Below are positions 48,236 to 55,277 of a stretch of 64,000 nucleotides of DNA, one piece after another. Position numbers and translations under genes: made by a program. The notes below the pieces were generated by a model, which saw nothing but the letters and a program-made list of their open reading frames with translations, ran no database searches and was not told the DNA's origin. Each line of letters starts with the position of its first letter. Within the stretch, counting starts at the first letter, position 1. Source of the stretch: DASUPK01 sp963728875 (GTDB lineage: Bacteria > Actinomycetota > Thermoleophilia > Solirubrobacterales > 70-9); contig CAVSLJ010000003.1 of the NCBI GenBank assembly GCA_963728875.1, positions 248,001 to 312,000 of the forward strand, written 5' to 3'.

Positions 48236-48261
48236 CTCTCATCGGGGGGCGTGTCCGGGGA

Positions 48262-48699
48262 CTAGCTGGGGTCGCCACCGTCGGTGCTTGCCGCCCCATG
48301 GTCCGGCGCATAGGAGGACGAATCACCACTCCCCTCCAGGGGCTCGAGCACGAACAGCTCGACGGCGAGATCCGGGTCGATGTGGATGGAGCTCATGTAG
48401 GCGATCACCTTGCGACCCGTGGCCTCCTCGACGACCTGGCGGAACTCAGCCTCCATCGCCTGCTGAAAGCTGCGCCGCATCTGGTAGACGGACTCGACCT
48501 GTCCGGTGTCGAGCAGGGTGCGCTCGACCCTGGTGAACCCGCCGCGGAGTATCGACACCACGGTGTCGTTGACCAGATGGGTCTTGGCCTTGGTCGGCCC
48601 CTTGCCGTAGTAGCGGGAGTGCAGCTGAACGAGGCCGGTTGATATCTGCGCAAGGGTCTCTCCCCTTGCAGATCCGTGCGGTGCGTCGTGCGGGGAAAC
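48262..48699 (-). CDS. DUF2294 family protein (non-canonical start)
   Basis: About 145 residues. The DUF2294 pattern is clear: LAQISTGLVQLHSRYYGKGP, ILRGGFTRVERTLLDTGQ, RRSFQQAMEAEFRQVVEE, TGRKVIAYMSSIHIDPDLAV, ELFVLEP. The frame has no ATG, GTG or TTG upstream of this conserved region, back to a TAA at 48736. A GGAGG site (48710-48706) lies exactly 6 bases before an in-frame GTT at 48699, which I take as the start or a mutated GTG. GTG 48561 would delete the first third. Members are cytoplasmic and of unknown function. Confidence 0.78.
   Translation of the reverse strand, partial: VSPHDAPHGSARGETLAQISTGLVQLHSRYYGKGPTKAKTHLVNDTVVSILRGGFTRVERTLLDTGQVESVYQMRRSFQQAMEAEFRQVVEEATGRKVIAYMSSIHIDPDLAVELFVLEPLEGSGDSSSYAPDHGAASTDGGDPS
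48644..48673. promoter_or_regulatory. Stem-loop within the 5' end of the DUF2294 gene
   Basis: ATCTG plus CAAGGG (48644-48656, two-base bulge) pairs with CCCTTG plus CAGAT (48663-48673). It lies in the first codons of the minus-strand DUF2294 gene and could affect its translation. Confidence 0.45.
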
Positions 48700-48772
48700 G
48701 GCAAACCTCCAAACAAATCGGTCGCCGCCCCTCTTTTACCAGACGATTCGCGCGAAGGGAGAGTTGCGGGGA

Positions 48773-48865
48773 ACCCAACGAGCGTGGGGCATCCTATGTG
48801 GCTGGCCTCAGCGACGCCACGCCGCCTTCACCCAGGCTACTCCCATTGGTGCCACCCAACGAGCG
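48773..48865. repeat. Direct repeat ACCCAACGAGCG, two copies 81 bases apart
   Basis: Exact 12-mers at 48773-48784 and 48854-48865, in the gap between the divergent DUF2294 genes. Position fits a shared regulator site. The rest of 48737-49009 holds no gene; it contains GCGGTC/GACCGC (48929-48944) and GCGG-AAGG-CCGC hairpins in the leader of the plus-strand gene. Confidence 0.45.
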
Positions 48866-49009
48866 ATCCGGCGCTAGATTATGGATGTCGCCCGGCCGGT
48901 GATCAGCCGATTCGGTGTGGCCATAGCGGCGGTCAGACGACCGCAAGCCGACCAATCAGGCTGGTGGGCGGAAGGCCGCACAGCCCGGTGGTATCGGTCA
49001 GGAGGAGTT

Positions 49010-49426
49010 GTGGTCAGAAATCCCGATCAATCCGAAGGTGAACAGGGCCCCGAGGACCCGGGTCGCCCTGAGGACGCGCGCCAGCCACCGACGCGAAGGG
49101 AAGTGCGGGAGGAGGTCGCCCGCGAGATCCTTCGCATCTACGAGGAGTCCTACGGAACGGGTGCGGCCAACGCCGAGACGCTGGTCGGGGAGAGCTGGGT
49201 GATCGTCGTGCTGGACGGCCTCGAGCTGCTCCCGAACGAGAGGTTCCTGGTGGAGAACGGGCAGCAGGAGACGGTCATGGAGGTCCGGACCCGGTACCAG
49301 CACGCGATCCGGTCGAACTTCAGCGCCGCCATCGAGCGAGCCACCGGCCGGACGGTGATCGGCTTCGCGAGCACGACGAGCATCGAAGAGCCCCGGTTCA
49401 TGGCAGAGATCTTCAAGCTCGAGTAG
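49010..49426 (+). CDS. DUF2294 family protein
   Basis: A 138-residue protein, paralogue of the minus-strand gene at 48262. Aligned features: EVAREILRIYEESYGTGAAN, WVIVVLDGLELLPNERFLVE, VRTRYQHAIRSNFSAAIERA, TGRTVIGFASTTSIEEPRF. The start GTG 49010 has AGGAGG four bases upstream; a longer start at 48881 lacks support. The N-terminal 25 residues are polar and probably disordered. Function unknown. The pair is arranged divergently around a structured spacer. Confidence 0.82.
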   Translation: MVRNPDQSEGEQGPEDPGRPEDARQPPTRREVREEVAREILRIYEESYGTGAANAETLVGESWVIVVLDGLELLPNERFLVENGQQETVMEVRTRYQHAIRSNFSAAIERATGRTVIGFASTTSIEEPRFMAEIFKLE

Positions 49427-49437
49427 GGCAGATCGAC

Positions 49438-49464
49438 TGATGGCGTGACCCGGCTTCGCCATCA
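49438..49464. terminator. 8-bp hairpin after the plus-strand DUF2294 gene
   Basis: TGATGGCG (49438-49445) pairs with CGCCATCA (49457-49464), 12 bases after the stop at 49426. Confidence 0.45.
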
Positions 49465-49516
49465 AGTCGCGGCGCCGAGCGGCCGCCCCACTTAAGTCGC
49501 TTTCGGGCTTCGCCCT

Positions 49517-49535
49517 CCGCTCCAAGGTGGAGCGG
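49517..49535. terminator. 7-bp hairpin after the transketolase operon
   Basis: CCGCTCC (49517-49523) pairs with GGAGCGG (49529-49535), 12 bases beyond the minus-strand transketolase stop. Confidence 0.45.
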
Positions 49536-49546
49536 CCTGGGCGCCG

Positions 49547-50566
49547 CTAGGACCACGGCCCGCCCTGGATGGGCGGGTGCTGCACGATCGGCTTCTTGAG
49601 CAGTGCCTCGCGGGCGAGGTCGGCGATGCCGCTCGCCGTCAGCCCGAAGTGCTCCATGCAGGCCTCCGCCGTGCCGGAGACACCGAACTCGTCCTGCATC
49701 CCCAGGGCGAACACCGGGACCGGGTGCTGCTCGCAGGCGACCTGGCGGATCGCATCGCCGAGGCCGCCGACGACGCGGTGCTCCTCGGCGGTCACGGCGA
49801 CGCCGGTCTTGGCCAGCGAGCGCAGCACCGACTGCGAGTCGATCGGCTTGATGATCGAGACGTTGACCACCTCGGCCTCCACCCCGTCCTCCCGCTCGAG
49901 GGTCTCCGCGGCCTCGAGTCCTCGCCAGACCATGTGGCCGCAGGTGAAGATCGAGATGTCCTTGCCCTCCCGGAGCACGTCGACGCCGGTGCCCAGGGTC
50001 TGCGGGATGTCCTCGTAGACGATCGGGGTCTTCGGCCGGCCGAAGCGCATGTACATCGGGCCGTCGAAGCGCTCGTAGGACTCGATCACCGCGGTGTAGG
50101 CCTGGTTGTAGTCCGCCGGGACGACCACCTGCATCTTCGGCATCGCCCTCATCAGGGCGATGTCCTCGATCATCTGGTGGGAGGCGCCGTCCTCGCCGAG
50201 GGAGACGCCGCCGTGCGAGGCTCCGATCCGCACCTTGAGCCCGTTGTGGGCGATGCCGAGGCGGACCTGGTCGTACGAGCGCGAGGTGGCGAAGATCGCG
50301 AAGGTCGAGGCGTACGGCACCTTGCCGCTGGCGGCGAGGCCGGTCGAGATCGACATCATGTTGGCCTCGGCGGCGCCAATGTTGAAGAAGCGCTCGGGGA
50401 ACTGCTTGCCGAACTTCATCGACTGGGTGGAGACGGCGAGGTCGGCGTCGAGCGCGACCACCTCGGGGTGGGCTTCGCCCAGGGCCACCAATGCGTCGCC
50501 GTAGGCCTGGCGGGTGGCGATCGACTCGGTCTGCGGCTCCGCCGCCTCGATCAGCTCGCTTGGCAT
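49547..50566 (-). CDS. Transketolase, C-terminal subunit
   Basis: A 339-residue protein covering the pyrimidine-binding and C-terminal domains of transketolase. It starts with QAYGDALVALGEAHPEVVALDADLA, has the catalytic Glu region NIGAAEANMMSISTGLAASG, and ends with the regulatory fold. With the upstream gene it makes a split transketolase (pentose phosphate pathway), the form common in actinobacteria and archaea. Start ATG overlaps the other subunit's stop (ATGA), giving equal expression. Confidence 0.94.
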   Translation of the reverse strand: MPSELIEAAEPQTESIATRQAYGDALVALGEAHPEVVALDADLAVSTQSMKFGKQFPERFFNIGAAEANMMSISTGLAASGKVPYASTFAIFATSRSYDQVRLGIAHNGLKVRIGASHGGVSLGEDGASHQMIEDIALMRAMPKMQVVVPADYNQAYTAVIESYERFDGPMYMRFGRPKTPIVYEDIPQTLGTGVDVLREGKDISIFTCGHMVWRGLEAAETLEREDGVEAEVVNVSIIKPIDSQSVLRSLAKTGVAVTAEEHRVVGGLGDAIRQVACEQHPVPVFALGMQDEFGVSGTAEACMEHFGLTASGIADLAREALLKKPIVQHPPIQGGPWS

Positions 50567-51483
50567 CAGCCCTGCCCCTCCAGGGCCTTCGTCTGCTCCT
50601 TGTAGCGAGCTTCCAGCTCCTCCATCGCCTGCTCGGCCTGCTCCTGGCTCGGCGGCTTGCCGTGGAACCCGAAGCGGTCCTCCATGAAGGAGACGCCGCG
50701 GCCCTTCTTGGTCTGGCAGACGATCGCGGTGGGGCGACCGACCGTGCGACTCCTCTCCAAGGAGTCCACGACCGCATTCATGTCGTGGCCGTCGATCTCG
50801 ACCGCGTCCCAGCCGAAGGCCTCGAACTTCGCGCGCACGTCGCCGGTGTCCATGACCTCCTCGGTGGTGCCGTCGGTCTGCAGGTGGTTGTAGTCGACGA
50901 TCGCGGTCAGGTTGGGGATCTCGAAGTGGGCGGCGGACATTGCGCCCTCCCAGCTCTCACCCTCCTGGCAGTCGCCGTCGGACATCAGCGTGAAGACCTG
51001 GGAGGTCTCGTCGAGACCATCAAGGCGCAGCGCGAGGCAGATGCCGACGCTCATCGAGAGGCCCTGACCGAGCGAGCCGGTGGATACCTCGATTCCGGGC
51101 GTGCGTGTCATGTCGGGATGCCCCTGCAGATGCGAGCCGATCTGGCGGAGACCCATCAGGTCGTCCGCGGGGAAGTAGCCGTGCTCGGCGAGCGCGGCGT
51201 ACTGGATCGGCGCGGCGTGCCCCTTGGAGAGGACGAAGCGGTCACGCTCGGGCCACTTCGGGTTCGACGGATCGTGGCGGAGCACCCGGTAGTAGAGGGC
51301 CGCGACGATGTCGGCCGCGGACAGCGAGCTGTCGAGGTGCCCGGACTTGGCCACCGCGAGCATCCGGACGCACTGGATCCGCAGGACGGTCGCGTAGCGC
51401 TCCAGCTCCGCGATCGAGGGCTTGCCCGCTGTCTTGGCGGACGGCTCAGGCTTGAGGTCTGGGACGGGCTTCAGGTGCGCCAT
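50566..51483 (-). CDS. Transketolase, N-terminal (TPP-binding) subunit
   Basis: A 305-residue thiamine-diphosphate-binding half. Features: HLDSSLSAADIVAALYYRVL, SKGHAAPIQYAALAEHGYF, GSLGQGLSMSVG and the TPP motif SDGDCQEGESWEGAM with NHLQTDG. The ATG at 51483 starts a 20-residue Pro/Lys-rich leader before the conserved body. A longer frame reaches back to 51672 without support. Confidence 0.93.
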   Translation of the reverse strand: MAHLKPVPDLKPEPSAKTAGKPSIAELERYATVLRIQCVRMLAVAKSGHLDSSLSAADIVAALYYRVLRHDPSNPKWPERDRFVLSKGHAAPIQYAALAEHGYFPADDLMGLRQIGSHLQGHPDMTRTPGIEVSTGSLGQGLSMSVGICLALRLDGLDETSQVFTLMSDGDCQEGESWEGAMSAAHFEIPNLTAIVDYNHLQTDGTTEEVMDTGDVRAKFEAFGWDAVEIDGHDMNAVVDSLERSRTVGRPTAIVCQTKKGRGVSFMEDRFGFHGKPPSQEQAEQAMEELEARYKEQTKALEGQG

Positions 51484-51617
51484 CGGAGGCTCATCGTGCG
51501 CCTGGTCATAGGGAATGGCCTTGGGCTGCGGCTTGCTCAAGACCGGGCGGCGAGGGTAGCAGCGGGCAGCACCAGCGGGGACCCTAGATCCCGCCGCCGA
51601 CGGAACCGGCGCGCCCT

Positions 51618-51623
51618 TAGCCT
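51618..51623 (+). promoter_or_regulatory. Predicted -10 element of a leaderless transcript
   Basis: TAGCCT ends 8 bases before the ATG of the lipoprotein gene at 51632; no ribosome site between. Confidence 0.45.
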
Positions 51624-51631
51624 CCCGACCG

Positions 51632-52336
51632 ATGAAGCTCATGGCGATCGTCCTCGCGGTGGCGGCTCTCACCCTCGCCGGCTGCGGCGGATCTGGCGGG
51701 GAAGATCACCAGACGACCGCCGCGGTCTCGACCCGCGGAAGCACGACGACGGCCGAGGGCTCGAAGGTCACCGGGAAGCTCCCACCCGGATCGGTCGGGC
51801 CGGTCGATACGGCCGAAGAGGCCGAGGAGGGACCCGCGGCGACGGAGGCGAGCCCGGAGTCTCCGGCCAACGGGCCGGCGTCCACCGGGGATCTGCCGGA
51901 CGCCGATCGCCCAGCGGTCACCGCGGCCGTCAGCAAATACATCGCGGCCCTGAATGGCCACGACGCCACCCGGGTCTGCGCCCTGATCGAGCCGGGCGGG
52001 CTCCCGCTCAGCGATCTCCCGAAGGGGCACGGCGGCTGCCGCCCGTCACTGCGAGCCTCGATCGGCTCCCGGCCGGCCGATGGCGGCCCGGCCTGGCGCC
52101 GCACCGCGATCGTCGAGATGAAGCCCGAGGCGCTGGGGGACGACCGCGCGCGAGTCACGACCACCGTCACGCACCACTTCTCCGATCGCAGGTACGTCTC
52201 GGTCGAGGACGACGTGATCTATCTGGAGCGGGTGGGCGGGCGATGGCTGATCGCGAAGCCGAGCGCCACCTTCTACCGCGCCGTCGGCTACGCCCAGCCG
52301 CCCCTCCGAGCCTTCGCTCCGCCGGCCGGCTGGTAG
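51632..52336 (+). CDS. Lipoprotein with NTF2-like C-terminal domain
   Basis: A 234-residue lipoprotein with lipobox LAGC (MKLMAIVLAVAALTLAGCGG). A disordered Ser/Thr/Pro/Glu-rich linker (about 25-95) leads to a domain VTAAVSKYIAALNGHDATRVCALI that resembles small NTF2-like (DUF4878-type) domains, ending in a strand set with GGRWLIAKPSATFYRAVGY. Probably a surface-tethered ligand-binding protein; ligand unknown. It converges on the propeller-fusion gene, stop to stop, one base apart. Confidence 0.78.
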   Translation: MKLMAIVLAVAALTLAGCGGSGGEDHQTTAAVSTRGSTTTAEGSKVTGKLPPGSVGPVDTAEEAEEGPAATEASPESPANGPASTGDLPDADRPAVTAAVSKYIAALNGHDATRVCALIEPGGLPLSDLPKGHGGCRPSLRASIGSRPADGGPAWRRTAIVEMKPEALGDDRARVTTTVTHHFSDRRYVSVEDDVIYLERVGGRWLIAKPSATFYRAVGYAQPPLRAFAPPAGW

Positions 52337-52337
52337 C

Positions 52338-53819
52338 TCAGAACCTGTGGTTGCCGCCGCCTCGCGGCGCGTGCTCACGCAGGTGCTTCGGGTGCCTGCG
52401 GCTGACCCCGACGATGGTCGCATCGGCGTTCGCGCCGCCCGGCCTCAGCACGGTCACGTAGGCAACCGAGTCGGTGAGGGCATCCGAGTAGAGGACCCCT
52501 GCCGAGCGCTTCAGGGTGAACAGGACACGGCCCGGGCCGTGACGGTGGCGGCCTCGGACCATCAGCCGGCTGCGGCGAGCATCCGAGCGGACGTAGGCGA
52601 ACGACCTGCCGTCGACTGCGGGGTCGAACAGCAGCAGCCGCGGCGAGCGGACCAGCGCCCGGTGCTTGTGGGTGCCCATCACCCGCTGGACGACCCGGCT
52701 GCCGCGGGGCGTGGCGAGCCCGTAGACGAGGATGCCTCCGTCGACCGACGGCGGGCTGAGCTGCGCGGCGCCACCCGCGCTCGCCACCAGCAGCGGCGCC
52801 GCGGGCGACGCCGGGTTGGCGATGTAGCGGATGTAGATGCCGTCCCCCCCACCCATCGGGGCGCGGTAGGCGAGCCAAAAGTCCGAGACGGCGACGGCGT
52901 CGGCACCGGGCGCGGCGAGCTGCGCCACCGGGGCCAGGCTGTTGCGGTCGAGCAGCTGGATCGCGTCGCCGGTCACCGTCGCGATGAAGCGCCCGCCGAT
53001 CGCCGGATGCTTGCCCGGGAGAGCGATCTCGGGGCCACCCCGGCTGAGCACCGCCGGTCCCCCGAGGCGCTGGAAGAGCAGCGCGTCGGCGGTGGCTGAG
53101 GGATCGGTGGCGTGGGAGACCTGGGTCCCGGCGGCTCCGGCGCTGCCCGGAGCGATCACCAGGGCGACCGCTGCGAGCAGGAGCGCGGCGGCGTCGCCGC
53201 GGCGCAGGTTGAGGTAGGTCGAGTCGCGCTCGCACATCAGCTCGGTCGCCCGGAGGCCGCGGTCGCTCCCCGACATCGGTGCGAGGACGACGATCGGTAT
53301 CGCGCGGCCGACCCCGAAGGCGGCGCCCAGAAGCAGCCCCATGGTGGGATCGCCGAGCGCCAGGCTCACCCCCGCGAGCGCCCAGACGCCGAACGAGAGA
53401 ACGAAGGTCGTGAAGCCGAGGCCGAGGAGGACGCCATAGAGCGCGGCCGCCAGCGGCATCGGCATCACCCGGCGCCAGTGCTCCGGGAGCTGGCGCCGGA
53501 TCTGGGGCACGATCCGTGTCCCTCGAACCTCGAGGATCGCGGCGAGCAGAGCGATCGCGCCGGCGACCACATATGCGGCCCTGCCCCCGGCCCCGTGCAG
53601 CAGATCGCCGATCAGGGCAAGCGAGCCGAAGGTGATCAGGCCGCCGATCACTGCGCCCGGGAGGAACGTGGCGCAGGCGGCGGCCGTGATCCTGCGCCCA
53701 CCCGTGTGGCCGGTTGGCCCGATCGTCTCGATCGCCGAGAGGCCGCATGGGGAGAAGGTCCCGGTGGCCCCGATCAACATGGCGGTTCCGGCCAGTGCGA
53801 GCTCCAACGCGCTCAACAC
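52338..53819 (-). CDS. MauF/CcdA-like membrane protein fused to propeller-like extracytoplasmic domain
   Basis: A 493-residue protein. Residues 1-185 hold six hydrophobic segments with the motif TFSPCGLSAIETIGPTGHTG near residues 21-40, like the Pro-Cys start of DsbD/CcdA and MauF redox carriers. A seventh segment (about 208-228, ending APGSAGAA) leads to an extracytoplasmic half of about 260 residues made of short repeated beta units (DFWLAYRAPMGGGDGIYIRY, GGILVYGLATPRGSRVVQRV, GRSFAYVRSDARRSRLMVRG), which looks like a TolB/YVTN-type propeller. The GTG start overlaps the stop of the preceding gene by seven bases. The fusion resembles MauF plus a heavy-chain-like propeller (inference). Confidence 0.7.
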   Translation of the reverse strand: MLSALELALAGTAMLIGATGTFSPCGLSAIETIGPTGHTGGRRITAAACATFLPGAVIGGLITFGSLALIGDLLHGAGGRAAYVVAGAIALLAAILEVRGTRIVPQIRRQLPEHWRRVMPMPLAAALYGVLLGLGFTTFVLSFGVWALAGVSLALGDPTMGLLLGAAFGVGRAIPIVVLAPMSGSDRGLRATELMCERDSTYLNLRRGDAAALLLAAVALVIAPGSAGAAGTQVSHATDPSATADALLFQRLGGPAVLSRGGPEIALPGKHPAIGGRFIATVTGDAIQLLDRNSLAPVAQLAAPGADAVAVSDFWLAYRAPMGGGDGIYIRYIANPASPAAPLLVASAGGAAQLSPPSVDGGILVYGLATPRGSRVVQRVMGTHKHRALVRSPRLLLFDPAVDGRSFAYVRSDARRSRLMVRGRHRHGPGRVLFTLKRSAGVLYSDALTDSVAYVTVLRPGGANADATIVGVSRRHPKHLREHAPRGGGNHRF

Positions 53820-54388
53820 GGCACCCTCGTGTCGTAGTACTGGACGCAGAACACCTTGCGGCCCGAGAAGCAGTAACCGGTGAGCGCGGCATCGCCGTTG
53901 ATCCGCGTGCCGTGGTGCGCGCAGCAGTCGCGCAGCTGCCGGACCTTGCCTCCGCAGCAGCGGTACCAGGAGCCGTCGTTCTGGCTGTGGAATCCGTAGA
54001 TGTCGCCGGTGCGCTTGCACAGCTGCGTCCGGGGCGCCGGGGGCAGCGGCCTCCCGTCGGCGTCGCGCAGGAGGCTCCCGTCATCGTCGACCGGCTGGCC
54101 CGCGTCATTCACCGGGCGGCCGATGTCGTCGACCGGCTGACCGTCGCTGGCGCGAAGGGGGAGGCCGCGCGAATCGATCCGGGGCAGCCCCGTCGGGTGC
54201 GGGCAGGAACCGGTGGTGAAGGTGTGTCCGCAGAAGTGAAATGCCTCGGAGTCGCCCGGCTCGATCAGCGTCCCCACCGTTCGCGCAGCCGTGAGCGCGA
54301 CGAGCGCGCCGCCGACTCGAGCGAGGAAGCCGCGGCGCGAGCTTTCACGCGCGATCGCGTCGCTGATACGGTCGAGATGCTCAGGCAC
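53813..54388 (-). CDS. Tat-exported cystine-rich protein resembling methylamine dehydrogenase light chain
   Basis: A 191-residue protein. Residues 16-40 (ESSRRGFLARVGGALVALTA) form a twin-arginine signal. The mature part has ten cysteines (53, 62, 124, 144, 145, 155, 156, 173, 181, 191); the C-terminal part WYRCCGG, LRDCCAHHG, GYCFSG and VFCVQYYD follows the MauA layout (YRDCCG, WCFG). Only one Trp (141) exists; Tyr172 occupies the place of one TTQ tryptophan, so the TTQ cofactor cannot form. Residues 82-117 are a seven-residue repeat linker. GTG start overlaps the MauE-MauD fusion stop. Tat export implies folding before export. Confidence 0.65.
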   Translation of the reverse strand: MPEHLDRISDAIARESSRRGFLARVGGALVALTAARTVGTLIEPGDSEAFHFCGHTFTTGSCPHPTGLPRIDSRGLPLRASDGQPVDDIGRPVNDAGQPVDDDGSLLRDADGRPLPPAPRTQLCKRTGDIYGFHSQNDGSWYRCCGGKVRQLRDCCAHHGTRINGDAALTGYCFSGRKVFCVQYYDTRVPC

Positions 54389-55259
54389 GTCGGCGCACCG
54401 CCGTCGCCAGCACGCTCTCCAGCTGGGCGAGATTGTTGAAGGTCCCCTTGGCGAGGACGGTGCCACCCTCGTCCGTGGCGATGGCGAACGGGCTGCCGGG
54501 GATGCCGAGGTCGTGCCAGAGCGCGGCGTCGGCGACCTCGTCGAAGACGCCGACCGTGACGTGGGGGTCGTTCGCGACGTTCTCGATCGCGGGCGAGAGC
54601 GTCTGGCAGAGACGGCAGCCCTCGGAGCTGAAGACTGCCAGGCCGAGATGCTCCGTTCCGTTGGGCGACGGCACCGCCAGGCGACTGGCCAGGGCCTCCG
54701 CTCGCGAGCCGACGTCGGGCCCCTCCCCCGCGATCTCGAGAGCCCCCTGGGTGCCCAGCTGCAGCCGCAGCATCCCCACCTCGCGCGCCAGAGCCAGCAC
54801 GGCGACCGCCAGGCCCGCGCAGGCGAGCAGAGCGACGCCGACCGCGATCCCGAGCCAGGCATCGGTGGACAGCGCCACCGAGTCGGCCAACGGAACCAAC
54901 GCGAAGCCCGCCGCCAGTGCGAGATTGCGAAGCACTCCGAGCCAGGACACCTTGGAGCGGGGTCCGAAGCAGGCGCAGGGCGCACCGGCCTGTCCGCGCA
55001 GCAGGGCGCCGGCCGTGAGTGCGGCGAAGAGGAGCATCAGGCCGCAGGCGAGATACGCGGCCGGGTCAGAACCCAGGGCGACGGCGACGCCGAGCCCAAG
55101 CTCGATCGCGATCAGCCCGGCCCAGGCGATCGGGCGCAGCGGCCCACCCTCGAAGCCGAAGCTGGCCATCGCCGCGATGCTGGTCCGGGGCGAGGCAAGC
55201 TTCGCGAGCGCTGCGCCCGCCAGCACGATTCCTAGCCCGACCCGAAAAACGATCTCCAC
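54381..55259 (-). CDS. MauE-MauD fusion: DoxX/MauE membrane domain plus thioredoxin-like domain
   Basis: A 292-residue protein. Residues 1-155 have four to five membrane segments and the MauE motif CACFG (95-99). A further segment (about 138-158) connects to a thioredoxin-like domain with CRLC (215-218) and the cis-Pro loop GIPGSPFAI (252-260). MauE and MauD are normally separate and together form disulfides in methylamine dehydrogenase light chain; here they are one chain. GTG start with GGAGGG upstream. First of three overlapping genes; the protease gene ends 18 bases upstream. Confidence 0.85.
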   Translation of the reverse strand: MEIVFRVGLGIVLAGAALAKLASPRTSIAAMASFGFEGGPLRPIAWAGLIAIELGLGVAVALGSDPAAYLACGLMLLFAALTAGALLRGQAGAPCACFGPRSKVSWLGVLRNLALAAGFALVPLADSVALSTDAWLGIAVGVALLACAGLAVAVLALAREVGMLRLQLGTQGALEIAGEGPDVGSRAEALASRLAVPSPNGTEHLGLAVFSSEGCRLCQTLSPAIENVANDPHVTVGVFDEVADAALWHDLGIPGSPFAIATDEGGTVLAKGTFNNLAQLESVLATAVRRRA

Positions 55260-55277
55260 GATCCCTCCGGCGGCAAC

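Noticed and set aside
52340..54108. Alternative long arginine/proline-rich frame opposite or out of phase with the membrane-propeller gene
   Set aside because: Composition is that of frameshifted GC-rich coding sequence; the chosen frame has clear membrane segments and overlaps its neighbours by start/stop coupling.
52338..55259. True methylamine dehydrogenase operon
   Set aside because: TTQ tryptophans, MauG, a separate heavy chain and electron carriers are missing, so methylamine oxidation is not claimed.
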